NCBI GenBank assembly: GCA_941918925.1
Contig: OW799234.1
Location: 115,915,128 to 115,979,127 of the forward strand
From: Phyto melanocephala
Lineage: Eukaryota > Arthropoda > Insecta > Diptera > Rhinophoridae
Direction: 5' to 3'
Length of the DNA: 64,000 nt
Each line of letters starts with the position of its first letter. Within the stretch, counting starts at the first letter, position 1. The position numbers were made by a program, and so were the translations under genes. The notes beneath the pieces were generated by a model. The model was given only the letters and a program-made list of their open reading frames with translations. It was not told the origin of the DNA and did no database searches. This document shows positions 1 to 11,178 of the stretch, one piece after another.

Positions 1-26
1 GTTTAATGTTCTACATAAAACTTTAA

Positions 27-46
27 CGACAGGTTAAAACCTGTCG
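27..46. repeat. Near-perfect 20-bp palindrome
   Basis: The sequence CGACAGGTTAAAACCTGTCG is an inverted repeat with nine paired bases and one mismatch at the centre. It lies just left of a decayed non-LTR/HINE composite. The equivalent place beside the second copy, near 18.7 kb, holds several AACCGGTT motifs instead. No function can be assigned. Confidence 0.5.
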
Positions 47-59
47 AATAATAACTCTA

Positions 60-2012
60 GTTGGGGGAATTAGAAAATGTTGCTTAAATATATTTTATTC
101 TCCTCCGCCAGATCTGCACTTGTACATACATATAAATTAGTTATAAAATATAAAAAATAAAATATTATCTGAAAAAAATAAATTTGAAGTACAAAAAAAT
201 TTTGTTCGCGATTAAAAAACTAGTAAAAGTGCTCTATTTGGCTGGGCAGATTCTGATTATACCCTTCACCATCATACACATTGATGTAATGACCACATCG
301 TAGCTTAGCCTAAATATCAGATTTCATGCTATACGCCATTTTCTTTATCATTTTCAACGCTATCTTTAATTTTAAATATCACCTTAGTTAACTAAATTCT
401 ACTTGTCAACTCATTTCATTAAATACACATATTGATGGAGCTAAGACAATAATCTGCTATTTTGTTTTCGATGCCATCTTATATTTTATTCCAATATTGT
501 ACTGGTTGAAAGGGACAGAGCCGTAACTACTGTATTTGACCTACATTTTATAGAGGAATATTGAATTTAAACTTTTTCATAGTTTACTGTATTCTTGTGG
601 CCAACCACTTTTTCTTTAATACCGGGATTGAAAGAGTTGGAGGTTGTGTACAGCTTGCAATTTGGTGTCCCTATCGTGGCCAAAAATTATTTAGAAGTTT
701 AAAAAACATCATGTACATACGTAAAAAAATTAAATATTCTTTTTCAAATAATCTTTGTCTATTAGTGACCGATTTATTAAAATCCATTGTCTGTTTGTCA
801 ACTTTTAGAGATCTGTTTTTACTACAAAAATAAAACCTTTCACCCATAGCCTAAAGGGATATTTGTAAAAAATCGTAGTAGATCCCCAGAAGCTGCTACT
901 GCAGTTGATGATGATGATGTATAAGAATCGCCTCTAAAATGTATATTTTAAAGGGTTACACCTACATATGCATATATTATTTAATATTATATTTCTATGA
1001 TTAAAGCTTAATATTCTAATGAATTAAGAACTTTTAATAGCCATTTTAATAATATCTCATGTTCAGTTCTTTACATAACTTCTGTTAACGTCCGTAGTTT
1101 TTCTTCAATTGAAAAATTTAACAAATTTAGAGAATTAATAGTAAAATTACGGCGGCTACCCAATACTATCGCTGTTCAAGGAACCTGGGTAAATAAACTC
1201 TTGATTCAGTTGTATAGCATCGTTGAATGTAATGCCATACATTGTTGTAGATCTGATTGCTATGGTGGGAATTCAGTTTTTGTTCATAAGAAATTGAAAT
1301 ATAAACACGAAATTTGTGAGAGTATTCATTTTGTTGATGCAGTCATCTTGTCACTAAGCGAAGTTAAGGGTATGATTTCTCGTCGTATTGGCATATAAAC
1401 AAGAAGCCATAACTTTAGTGAAGAAAAACGATTATTTTGTGATTACGAACGTGTTAAAAATTATGTTCAAACTGAATTGACACTGACACAGCAATCCAGT
1501 GATCCATCCACTGATATATTATTATTAGTTTCGTGTCTCAAAAATGCTGTAAGAAATAAAACAAAGAAGAAAAATTTTAAAAAAATATATAAAAAGGACA
1601 ACACAACACTCTGGACTACTGGAAATTTCAAAAATTAATTTTATAAAAAACTAAACTGATGAGGGCTAGAAGCAAAATAGCAGATAATAAAAATATAAGA
1701 ATAATATTAAAAATAATCGGCGTCATAATAAAAAAGAATGTAGAGAATCCATGAATAACTTTTATAGGAACTGTTTAGAAGATTTAAAACACTATCCAAA
1801 AAAAAAATTGGAAGTTTATAAACAGAACGCTGGGTAGAAATTCGCAACGGTCAATACCAATTATACATGATAATGGTGATGAAATTTCTAAAGATTTGGA
1901 ATATGTATAATTTACTCAATCTGTAACCAGTTTGAGGTCACAACATCAAGTTGTGGCAACTTATTCGATTATTTCGCTAAGATCAGTTATTCGATGCGCA
2001 ATAAGATTTAAC
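60..2012 (+). mobile_element. Decayed HINE plus non-LTR retrotransposon composite, copy 1
   Basis: This stretch aligns by eye, as a direct repeat, with 18,790-20,760. Shared landmarks are the AAACTAGTAA(A/G)AGTGCTCT start near 220, the ACGCCATTTTCTTTATTAT block, the AGAGATCTG segment near 810, the endonuclease-like coding remnant near 1.2 kb, and the ATTCGATGCGCAATAAG end near 2.0 kb. The front part resembles an INE-1/DINE-1-like element read from its 3' end. The back part is non-LTR retrotransposon coding sequence with stops and indels. The match stops near 2,012, whereas the other copy continues into reverse transcriptase. Both copies are dead. Confidence 0.7.
1156..1398 (+). pseudogene. 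Non-LTR retrotransposon endonuclease fragment
   Basis: The open frame of about 80 codons resembles the middle of an apurinic-type (EEP) endonuclease domain from a jockey/CR1-like non-LTR element. It has a GTW segment where the family has an ETWL-like motif, and a segment reading CRSDCYGGNSVFVHKKL that matches the family pattern R..R.GGGVAIFV...L. A hydrophobic strand, VDAVILSL, follows. Known family role: nicking of target DNA for target-primed reverse transcription. No start codon, catalytic C-terminus or reverse transcriptase is joined in frame, so this is a dead fragment. A near-identical fragment lies at 19,880-20,122. The assignment rests on motif memory, not on an alignment. Confidence 0.55.
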
Positions 2013-2576
2013 TTGTAATGTGCAATACGCAACAACAATATAAAACTGCTATGCAAAGAGTGTTCGGATAAGATCTCAAGATAGGTCTACATGAAAAATC
2101 CTAAGAACAAATCCTGCGTTCAGTTGAGTCAAAAACGGACATCGATGGGAGCCTATAATCACTAGCTAGCAGTCGGTTGGGGGGGTTCGTGGCCCATCCA
2201 TTTTTAACTCATTTTACATATTAAATTATTTATAAGACTCCCGGTTGTAACACTAATAAATTATTAAACGAACTGTAGAGAATAGACATAGTATCAAAAC
2301 AAAACGAAAACGAAAACGAAGCCCCTACTATGCCATTATGAAACAACAAACTTACTATTGATCAACTTGTTATTTTGTTTTCCAGGTGACGTGGAAAATT
2401 TGTACCTCAAAACCTTCCCTTACCATGATTCTATAGTCACTACATAATGGTTTATAGAATCCCACTATTTCATTACATTACCCTAGCGCATTAGTTCATA
2501 TAGAAAACGATTTATTTTTCTAGTAATCCATTTTACTCCAATTCATTTATTTTAAAAAATCTCAGATTAAAACTAA
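2013..2576. other. Unassigned AT-rich stretch
   Basis: No gene or repeat family was recognised here. It holds a short run of seven G near 2,179 and three tandem AAAACG-like hexamers near 2,301. It lies between the end of the non-LTR copy and the terminus of a HINE. Confidence 0.4.
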
Positions 2577-3770
2577 ACAAGTAAGAGCACTATATTCGGC
2601 TGTGCCGAATCTTTTATACCCACCACCAATTTTGTGTACATTTAGAGCACAATATTTATTATTTTGTTAATCATTATGAAATAGTCTCTTTATAATAAAA
2701 TATGTATCACTTTCTTTTTAGAGGGTGGTTCAATTTTAAGGGCCCATGTTGAAGGTGAACTACACCTAGGCTTTAAATTTGTTTTCTGCATTTCATTTGA
2801 CATTTCTCAATCTTAAACTTACTCAATTTGATCCGTGGAAAGATACGCAAATGAGCAACGCATTAAAGTTATACAGGTTTTTTATAAAAATGGGCGTTCA
2901 AATCAAAATGTATCTTGTGCACTTCGTAATTCTTTTGATCAACATATTCGTTCAAATTCGTCCACAATCGGGAGAATTGTAAAAAATATTTAAATTTCTG
3001 CAAAACAGGTCTGTATAAAATGTTAGAAAATCTGTGAATGTCTTCTTAGTTCGTTGAATGGGAACCACTGCTGGTTTTTGCGATAGTGTGGCAAAAGAGC
3101 AGTCAACCTTGCCTCATCATCATGCCCAACAATTGAGCATCAACATTGTCATTGAAAATTTGACCATCAGATAGAGGAGTGGCGCCAAGGATGGGGGGGG
3201 AGACCATTTGGCCGATATTTTGTTAAATACATAATTGAACCATACAAATATTATAATTACAAAAAGAAATAATAATAATTTCCTAAATAATTTGTTTTTT
3301 ATTTAAATTCAACATCGGCCCTTAAAATTTAACCACCCTTTATAACTTCGATATGCTACTAAAATGCTTTTGTAAATGCAGTCTTTCAATGAAAGTGGGC
3401 ATTAAAGTAGGCGTGTCAATAAAGTTTCTGCTAATAAATATAACTTAGATATTTCAATATAGTCCTTTATTTTCCCAAAAACTTTGTCAATAGAGAAATT
3501 ACATGAATTTAAGATAACCCGTTATATGGGAGGTAGGCGTTCAAGTGGGCGTGTCACCTAAACTTTTTGGCGCAACAATTACATTGCCAAGGGGGATATA
3601 CGTAGCAAATTTTATCATCATACCTCTAATTTTGTCGGTTTGATGAGGTTTTAAATTTCATTAACGGTAGATAACGTGAAAAGTGGGCGTTATAGTTGGC
3701 GTGTCAAAGTTGGCACAGTAATGACATTGCCTAGGGGGATATACGTAGCAAATTTTATCATCATACAATA
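2577..3770 (-). mobile_element. INE-1/DINE-1-like HINE (family B), 5'-truncated copy
   Basis: Read on the minus strand, the element ends at the hairpin-bearing module (GATTCGGCACAGCCGAATAT, then CTCTTACTTGTT; plus-strand start 2,577). Upstream of it are GGTGGTGGGTATAAAAG, several GCCCAC blocks (plus-strand GTGGGCGT at 3,400, 3,550 and 3,690), and a block shared with 14.9-15.2 kb. The 5' part, with the GTCC microsatellite and the TATACCC start, is missing. The similarity stops at about 3,770, close to the LTR that starts at 3,816. A mariner-like MITE sits inside it at 2,721-3,340. Known: HINEs are non-coding and depend on Helentron replicase in trans. Confidence 0.75.
2721..3340. mobile_element. 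Mariner-like non-autonomous element with TA target duplication
   Basis: The termini are inverted: GGGTGGTTCAATTTTAAGGG on the left and its near-complement ending AACCACCCTT on the right. TA lies just outside both ends (2,719-2,720 and 3,341-3,342). The interior has a degraded coding stretch near 2,845-2,990 that resembles the helix-turn-helix N-terminus of mariner-type transposases. The same MITE occupies the same position in the HINE at 14,094-16,850, so one insertion was probably spread by HINE copying. Confidence 0.7.
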
Positions 3771-4373
3771 ATAACAATAATCTTCTATGAAATTTTCTTT
3801 TATTTAGTATATATATGTAACGTGGTTTTGTCGTTGGCTGGAATAGCTTGGTTGTGTCCAGGGTCTACTTACGGACCCACAAACCTTAAGTAATAAGACA
3901 GTTGTTTAACTCTTTGGATTTGGTTACAATAACTATTAATTTTATTAAATTTTCAAATGTACAATTATAATAGCAGAATTTAAACGATAATTTAGATTCA
4001 ATCGGCTTGCAGTATATATACTCGGCTTTTCACGGAATACCCCCTTCGGAGTCAGGCTATCGGGTTCAGTATAATGGGGCAGACTACCAGCAGCTCGGGA
4101 ACGTTCGGAGATTTTACAATTTCTACAATAATTGACAATCGGTTATAATATTAAATATCTTGTGGATAATTAACAATCGGTAATAGTATAAAGTACTTCG
4201 TAAATAATTAACAATCGGTAAAATATCTGGTAAATACTCGGGTAATGAATAATAATAATCGGGTATAATACTAACATTCCGTACACATTCGGGTAATAGT
4301 TAACAATTCGTAAATAATTTCTCAACTCTAATTTCTAAATATTTACAATGTGTTCTACACTACGAAACAGTCA

Positions 4374-6662
4374 CACAGAGGAGTATTTGACCAGAAAAGC
4401 TGGCCAAAAACGCAAAACTTAATTTTAAGAAATCGTAAAAACTAAATACGCAGCTCGACAGACAACAATATTTTACATTATAATGTAAATTTTTAAGACT
4501 TTTAGTTGCAATTTGTAGCTCTGAGACCTTGCTAAAGTCAGGAAAGTGCAGACAATTAAATGAGATTTAAATGTTTTTTTCGGTTTCTGGATGTTTATAT
4601 AATATTTTTTTGCGGCCAAACGAATAAAGCTTTAACAATCATTTTTTTTTCGCTGAAAGGTTTGATCAAAAGTTATTTAAAAAAGTAAAAAAAAATTTAA
4701 ATATTTTGAATATTCATGTTTAAACAATTCGTTCAAAAGTAAAGAAAAATACACTTTTTTTGCAAAAAAACAGAAAAAACAAGAGGTTTTTAAAAGTGAG
4801 ATTAGCATCTCTACAACTTATGTTTGATACCACAATAAAAATTGGAAGTTTGCGCCATTATTTTTGACGATATTTTTAAATTTTCACATTTCTTCCATTT
4901 TTGCTCATCAGGCACTTTTGCTTTTACATTTATATCGTCACAAACTTTTATGTATTTCGAATTATTGATTTCAACTGTTATTCACATCACTTTTAACACT
5001 TCACAATATTAATACCTGCCTATAATTATAAATTTGAAAAATTCTTTATTATCAATAATAGTTTTAAGGGAATGTACCACATATCCCAAGAAAAGATATT
5101 TTTATATACCTGCTCTACAAAATATTATTTATTAAAAAAACTAAATATACGTACCTAATAAGAATTATTATTAAAAGCATTAATCACAAATAATGCTTAC
5201 AAAAAATAAATACAGGTACATAAAAATTTATGGGCAACCAGGTATCAGCCTACGATCCAATTAACGCATAAGAGCATGCGCTTGAAAATACTTATAAAGG
5301 GTTATTGCACACAATCTTTATCAAACCCGTTTTGTAACTTCGAGAGTCAACATAGAACAAGTCTACACAAGATTACAGCTATTCCAAATAGTGATAAAAT
5401 CTAATGCTGGAACCATTGACGAGAAATTGGATTTTTTGGTTAGAAAATTGAGCGAAATTTCAAAATGTTAAGGGGATGGGGACATATTAGCACTGAAGCA
5501 GTGTTTAAAAAATTTCAAAATTTTTTTTAAAAGATATTGACTTTTGGCACAACGAAAAGAGGACCGCTTTTTGAGCACAAACGCTAAATGGCTGGAAGGA
5601 ACTGTAACAATACCAGTATTTGGCAGTTCGTCTTCAGGGCGACCACGAAAAGAATTTAATGAAGCTAGTGCAAGAACAAAGCGGAGAAAAACGGAAGAAG
5701 TTCGTCACCAATTAACAACAGAGAAGATCACATTTGGAGCATCCATGAGTCAAAGAGCAGCGGAATATAATGATGCGGCTAAATTAATAATGGATATAAT
5801 AAGATCCCCAAGAAAAGCAAGAAATCGCAAGTAATCATTAACAACTTCTGAAGTTAACCATGTGAATAAACTTTCAGCGCAAGGAGCTTTAGCACTCTTT
5901 GTAAATGCAGAGCTCACGAAAAAGCAATATGAAATTTAATACAATGCCAATAAAAATTTGTATACATGTTACTCATAACTAAAAAATGCAAAAAAAAAAT
6001 GTTATCCCAATGAAGATGCCATAACCGTTACTGAAACATTAACGGATGTGAAGCTCCAAGCTCTTCTCGACCACACAGCAACACAGCAGTTTAACCTTTT
6101 AAAATCAACATTTGTTAATTGAGTTTTACTATGTATACCGTCATTTTTGGTTCTTTAATTTTTTTTATTGCATTTTGAAAACAAAAAATTTGACGAATTT
6201 TGCAGGAAAATTTGTTTTTTTCGCCATTAAATTTATAATAACTTCGAAATAGTAATAGATAGAAAAGAAATGTTAGTGGTTAATGTTAATGGTTAGTTTA
6301 AGCAGAATTTTCCGGTGCATCCTCTGATTCTCCTGCTATTAACATCGGAGAACCTGTTTTCAAGTTATGACAAAATATATTTGGCCTGTAAAAGGAAATC
6401 CTTACGTACTAGAGAAAAACTGAAAACAGATTTGAATTGAGGGCATCAAAATCCATATAGTCCACATACTTTTATATCTAGGGTAGACAAAAATTTTGTT
6501 TGTTGCGCAGTGTACTTTTGTTGCGCAGTGTAATTTTTTCAAAATCTGCTACTAGATTTCTTATATCATACTACATCTAAAACTATCAAAAACTAGAACT
6601 TTTAATTAAAAAAACATGTTTAATAATTTTGGCCAGCTTTTCAGGCCAAATACTCCTCTGTG
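4374..6662. mobile_element. DNA transposon with 36-bp TIRs beginning CACAGAGGAG, nested in the LTR
   Basis: The left end reads CACAGAGGAGTATTTGACCA and the right end is its complement with about two differences over 36 bp. TCA lies on the left side and two bases beyond the right end, consistent with a short target duplication. The element carries a truncated coding remnant at 5,544-6,120 of a transposon-type protein. The insertion interrupts LTR sequence: joining the flanks restores a segment like the minisatellite unit that starts just to the right. It is therefore younger than the LTR. Confidence 0.7.
5544..6120 (+). pseudogene. Transposon protein N-terminal region, broken
   Basis: The first 96 codons are open and include the motif SSGRPRKEF, a basic stretch RTKRRKTEEVR, and a segment SMSQRAAEYNDAAKLIMDI. 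After the stop at 5,832-5,834, translation in nearby frames continues with related-looking sequence, including a KKCYPNEDAITVTET-like stretch near 6,000, broken by at least one more stop or frameshift. I recognise this architecture (GRPRK, then a basic RSK-RK segment, then KKCYP) from proteins of DNA transposons scattered through cnidarians and arthropods. I cannot name the superfamily and no catalytic domain is visible. Position inside a TIR element supports a transposase-related origin. The codon at 5,544 is TTG, so the real start is unknown. Confidence 0.5.
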
Positions 6663-6665
6663 AAT

Positions 6666-6832
6666 CAGCCAAAGCCGCTGTGGGAACAGTCAGTCGAAAC
6701 CGCTGTGGGAACAGTCAGTCGAAACCGCTGTGGGAATAGTCAGCCGAAGCCGCTGTGGGGAACAGTCAGCCGAAGCCGCTGTGGGAACAGTCAGTCGAAA
6801 CCGCTGTGGAAACAGTCAGCCAAACCCGCTGT
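6666..6832. repeat. 25-bp minisatellite, about seven units
   Basis: The unit is approximately CCGCTGTGGGAACAGTCAG followed by TCGAAA, with variants such as AGCCGAAG. It abuts the right end of the nested transposon and belongs to the interrupted LTR-like element. A short open frame crosses it only because the unit contains no stop codon. Confidence 0.85.
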
Positions 6833-7252
6833 AAATACGGGCATTTATTAATCTCGCAGTACCTAGCTTACGCTATTACTGATTGGTTAATACTTAAGTT
6901 TTGCAAGGACTAGTCGGCTCTTCTCAGATTATTTATATAATCTCCAAGACTTGTCTGGCGTTTTCTCGTCTGGTATGAAACGCCCCGATTGTAACTTAAT
7001 CTAACTTATTTATACTAAAACTTAAATAAACTAACTTAAAATCATAAGCCTAACTTACTTAACTAACTTAACAAACATATATTGCCTGTGATGTGTGCAT
7101 ACACACACACAGCATAAGGTGAAGTGTATCTTACCATGTCATTGCACTAACAATGCGTCATATCAACAACGCGTGTTCACATTAGGCTAGTATCATTATG
7201 TTTCTATTAAACAGTAGGTACAACATATGTACGTGGAATTTTCCACGTTACA

Positions 7253-7604
7253 ATAAGCTTTTGTTTTTTTTTTTGAATGAATATCAATAAAATCTTTTAA
7301 TTGTTACAAAAACTATTTCATTAAAACGGTTACGGTTTCGTTTACAAATTAATAATTACGTTTAAGTAAAACTTTAAGCAAACATGTTTTCAGTATTGTA
7401 ATAAAAGGTATTACAAAAAAAAAATAATAGGTAAATATAGTTTTTTGTTTTATTTTTGAATTCTCATTTTGTTAATGAGAATTTAAAAATATAACTTATA
7501 AAAATTTTAAACTTTTTCAAGAATTTGGGTAAATGTTTACTGATGATCTGGCATAATCACCAGTGAAATGCATATAAACCAGCTTAAACCCAACAACCAA
7601 TTCA
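7253..7604. other. AT-rich stretch with no recognised feature
   Basis: Only poly-T and poly-A runs were seen, with no coding frame and no family match. Confidence 0.5.
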
Positions 7605-8272
7605 GTATATAAAAGAAATGTTAATAAGCTATCGTGTGTTTAAATAAATAAACTTTTATAACGTTAATTTAAATAGCCCTGATAATTTTTTTCTGGCTTA
7701 TAAAAAGGAAATAAACCAACGTTTGTATTAAGCTTTATGATGATTTTTTTGAACTTTACAGAGAGTGTAATGGTATATGTATATAAGTTTGTCATTCCGT
7801 GTGAAATTTCTACAATGTTAATGTGTGCCCCCTTAAGGCCATGACTGACTATCCTACAAAGTCGTGCGATTATGTCAAATAAAAATCTGATAGTTTTCTG
7901 TCCTACGTGAAAAAATCGCAACAAAATGTGTTATTGGATGCCACACTGTCATACTTGCTTAGAAAAAGCAACTCTGATCGCACAGACTCTATTATTTTAT
8001 GAAAATTTTCAAAAGATTATCAAATCGGACACACATGTCAAAAAATCTGTCACACATGTGCACTTTGTGTCCACACTATCACACTTTCTGAACACACATA
8101 CAATTTTTGACATATCGAACGACCAAATCTGATAGTCAGTCATGGCCTTTAAGTATATACATATGTTCTGCAAGCGTATAAATAGATGAGTAGATTTTGT
8201 TATGTCCGACTGTCCTTGTGTATGTTGTAATCAGTTTTATGAAGCCCCCCGACATCGCATAGACCGTGTGTA
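7605..8272 (+). mobile_element. HINE-type fragment carrying a PIF/Harbinger-like MITE
   Basis: This is an inverted copy of 25,258-25,612 once the MITE at 7,836-8,148 is removed. Shared landmarks are TTTGTCATTCCGTGTGAAAT, TTAATGTGTGCCCCCTTAAG, and GATGTCTGGAGGC on the complement. The TTTGTCATTCCGT block is the 5' signature of the HINE families in this window. No terminal hairpin module is present in this copy. Confidence 0.7.
7836..8148. mobile_element. PIF/Harbinger-like MITE, 313 bp, TTA target duplication
   Basis: The termini are AGGCCATGACTGACTATC and its exact complement. TTA is duplicated at 7,833-7,835 and 8,149-8,151. The paralogous empty site is on the complement of 25,370-25,392, where GCCCCCTTAAGTATATAC has a single TTA, so both boundaries are fixed to the base. 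A 3-bp TTA target (TWA class) and a GGCC-rich terminus are typical of PIF/Harbinger. The superfamily call is inference because no transposase is encoded. Confidence 0.8.
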
Positions 8273-8669
8273 ACAGTGCTGTCAGATTTATTTTGACTTT
8301 CTCGCCAAATGGACTGTCAAATATCGCCAATTTATCGAAAATGTCGCCAAAATAAAATTTTTGTATTTTCAGTTATAAAAAGTATTTTTATTATACTATT
8401 ACAAATCTTGCAATGTTGAAAATTAAATCTACTTGCTTGTTTGATCAAAACACATAAAAAATTCGTTGTTTATAACAATTAGGGAAAAAATTCATAAAGA
8501 AACTAAAAAGTTTTTTTAAAAGGTACATTGTTTTAGTAAAATATATAAATACTAACGCATAAAAAATAATTCATAGGTCAAATAAACTTCATTATTAAAG
8601 AAGTTAAAGCTTGAACATTGAGATCAAAAAATTTAAATATTTTAATAGTACAAATAATAAAAATATGTA
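8273..8669. other. AT-rich stretch with no recognised feature
   Basis: No open coding frame of note. It sits between the HINE fragment and the CACAG terminus at 8,670. Confidence 0.4.
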
Positions 8670-10097
8670 CACAGAAAAAAAATAATCCTTAAATTTTTTT
8701 AATTAATTTACTTTTTGACTTGTTTTTAAATTCTAATTAAAATTTTATTTAATTTAATTAATTTTTTTAATTGATATAAAATATTTTCAAAAAACATGGA
8801 GATTTCTTTCAGTTGAAAAAATAAAAATTTTTATTTTAAATGACATTTTTTAAGAATTTGCTTTCGAAGGATAAATTTAATATTTGTTATTCAAGGAGCA
8901 GAATGATAAGAAATAGTGGACAATCTACAAGAGATAGTTCTGGTAGGTGCACACATATAAAAAATATATCTTGTTTTAAATATAATAATTTATTTTAGTT
9001 TCATTCTGGATGTTTCATGTATTCTGGTATATTGCTCAAGATTCTAATTTTAATAGGTAAGTCAGTAGTAGTCTACACTCTGATCAAGCTTTTTTACCAG
9101 TAAATATTCCATTATGTCTAGGTTATTGATGCTACCAATTATTTTTTTGAATTTCAACCAATCGAACGATGTAAACGTGGACCAAACTTCCCTATTACAT
9201 GTAACATAGTGAACGTTAAAGTGAAAGTTCTGTATAAACAATTTAAGTATTCATTTATCTATTCCACAGATGACGGAGAATTGTTAGTCAACTACGTGCG
9301 ATTTGATTTGGCTAAAATTTCTCTTGTGGGGTTTTTAATGTCGTAGGTATATGGAAATACGCTACAATCGACAAATGAATTTAAAACCAATCCGGCGCTA
9401 GACATGGCGTAGTATGTGTACTTGTGGAACCCTACATCTTATATAAAATTGTTAGTATATAAGTAATGAAATGTAATTAAAATTTATGTTAAGAACAAAT
9501 ATTGAAAAAATGAATTTTTTCTTTTTGGGTAAATTTATTAAAAACAGTTTTAATAATATAAATTACTAATACAATAAATTCTTTATTTATATAAATCGCG
9601 AATTTCAATTATAGGCATGATTCAATTAATTAAAATCATTTTTAAAAATTAGAAACGTTTTAATTAATTTTTTAATACTGTTTTAATTGATATTTTCGCA
9701 ATATTTTTATACCCTTCACCTGTGGTGCACAAGGGTAGATATAGCTTTGTCATTCCGTTTGTAATTTCTACAATTTTCATTTCCGACCCCATAAAGTATA
9801 TATTTTCTGAAAGCTTATGAATAGAGGAGTCGATTAAGCACTGACCGTCTGTCCGTCTATCCGTCTGTCCGTCTGCCCGTCTGTCCGTGTGTTGGTTGAA
9901 ATCAACTTTTAGAAGCAACTATATGTTCCTCAGATCTGTATATGGTATCAATCTCTTGGAAATATCCAGGAATGAATCGCTATTGAAATTCAGCACAATC
10001 GCCCTATAACTTTCTAAAATATGAGCAAAAAACCACGACCACCTCACTTTTTTTCACAATTACAACAACAACATACATACATACATACATACATGTA

Positions 10098-10849
10098 AAC
10101 AAGTAACAGTGCTATATTCGGCCGTGCCGAATCTTATATACCCTTCACAACGTGTAGTCATGCAATAACAATTGTTTGTATCACCATTCATCCCATATAA
10201 AATACGTGCATACGTACACGTTAGAATAAATGTGGCATCGAATCCCAGCTGAACCAAAAAAAATTTTATTTTATTTTATTTAATGTATTATTCATATTTT
10301 ATTATTTTTTTTTATATTTTTTTTAAATTTTTTTAAAAAATTTTTTTAGAAAAGTTTTTAAAATTTTTTTTTGGAATTTTTTTAAAATTTTTTTTTTGTA
10401 GTTTTTTTTATTATTTTTTTCTTATTTTTAATATTTTTTTTGTAATTTTTTTTGTTTGGTAGGTTTTTTACATGTATGTATGTATGTATGTTGTTGTTGT
10501 AATTGTGAAAAAAACGAGGTGGTCGTGGTTTTTTGCTCATATCTCAGAAAGTTATGGGGCGATTGTGCTGAATTTCAAAAGCGATTCATTCCTGGATATT
10601 TCCAAGAGATTGATACCATACAGAGATCTGAGGAACATATAGTTGCTTCTAAAAGTTGATTTCAACCAACACACGGACAGACGGGCAGACGAATAGACGG
10701 ACAGACGGTCAGGGCTTAATCGACTCCTCTATTCATAAGCTTTCAGAAAATATATACTTTATGGGGTCGAAAATGAAAATTGTAGAAATTACAAACGGAA
10801 TGACAAAGCTATATATACCCTTGTGCACCACAGGTGAAGGGTATAAAAA
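10098..10849 (-). mobile_element. HINE (family A), inserted into another HINE
   Basis: This is a full-length minus-strand unit. Its 3' terminus starts on the plus strand as AACAAGTAACAGTGCTATAT, followed by the palindrome ATTCGGCCGTGCCGAAT. Its 5' terminus is GGTGAAGGGTATAAAA at 10,834-10,849. The microsatellite appears as GACAGACGG repeats at 10,675-10,708. Because its host HINE is broken around it, this insertion is the younger of the two. Confidence 0.8.
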
Positions 10850-10992
10850 CATACCAAACAAAAAAAATTACAAAAAAAAAAAAATATTGAAAATAAGAAA
10901 AAATAATAAAAAAAACTAAAAAAAAAAAATTTTAAAAAAAATTTTAAAAAATTTTTTAAAAATTTTTCTAAAAAAATTTTTTAAAAATTTTT

Positions 10993-11178
10993 CTAAAAAA
11001 ATTTTTTAAAAAAATTTAAAAAAAATATAAAAAAAAATAATAAAATATAAATAATATATTAAATAAAATAAAATAAAATTTTTTTTTTTTCTAAAAAAAT
11101 TTTTTAAAAAAATTTAAAAAAAATATAAAAAAAAATAATAAAATATAAATAATATATTAAATAAAATAAAATAAAATT
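10993..11178. repeat. 98-bp A/T-only tandem duplication
   Basis: The block starting CTAAAAAAATTTTTTAAAAA at 10,993 recurs at 11,091 with almost no change. It lies in the A/T core of the interrupted HINE. It could be a recent duplication or an assembly artefact, since the sequence is extremely simple. Confidence 0.75.

Larger units (their letters stand above)
3816..7252. mobile_element. Probable solo LTR, split by a DNA transposon
   Basis: The segment begins TGTAACGTGG and ends CCACGTTACA, a 10-bp inverted pair with the canonical TG...CA of LTRs. If the nested element at 4,374-6,662 is removed, about 1.15 kb remains. That remainder holds a TATA-like block (AGTATATATACTCGG near 4,011), repeated ACAATCGGTA-type motifs (4,130-4,320) and a 25-bp minisatellite. 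No gag or pol reading frame is seen. A clear target-site duplication was not found: the left flank is TATA and the right flank is ATAA. An alternative is a long DNA transposon with a 10-bp inverted end. Confidence 0.5.

Noticed and set aside
561..833. 90-codon frame (and its 109-codon relative at 19,205-19,534) as a membrane protein gene
   Set aside because: Both fall in the HINE-derived part of the duplicated composite, whose other copies near 24.8 and 38.0 kb have no open frame.
6660..6851. Repetitive 63-codon frame rich in the pattern PLW/GNS
   Set aside because: It is produced by the 25-bp minisatellite. The repeat length is not a multiple of three and the frame drifts through it.
3816..7252. 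Full-length LTR retrotransposon with two LTRs
   Set aside because: No second LTR and no gag or pol were found between the termini. The middle is a separate TIR element, so a solo LTR fits better.
9840..9895. Simple-sequence or CRISPR-like GTCTGTCC repeats
   Set aside because: This is the internal microsatellite of INE-1/DINE-1-like elements. There are no spacers and it recurs in every HINE copy.
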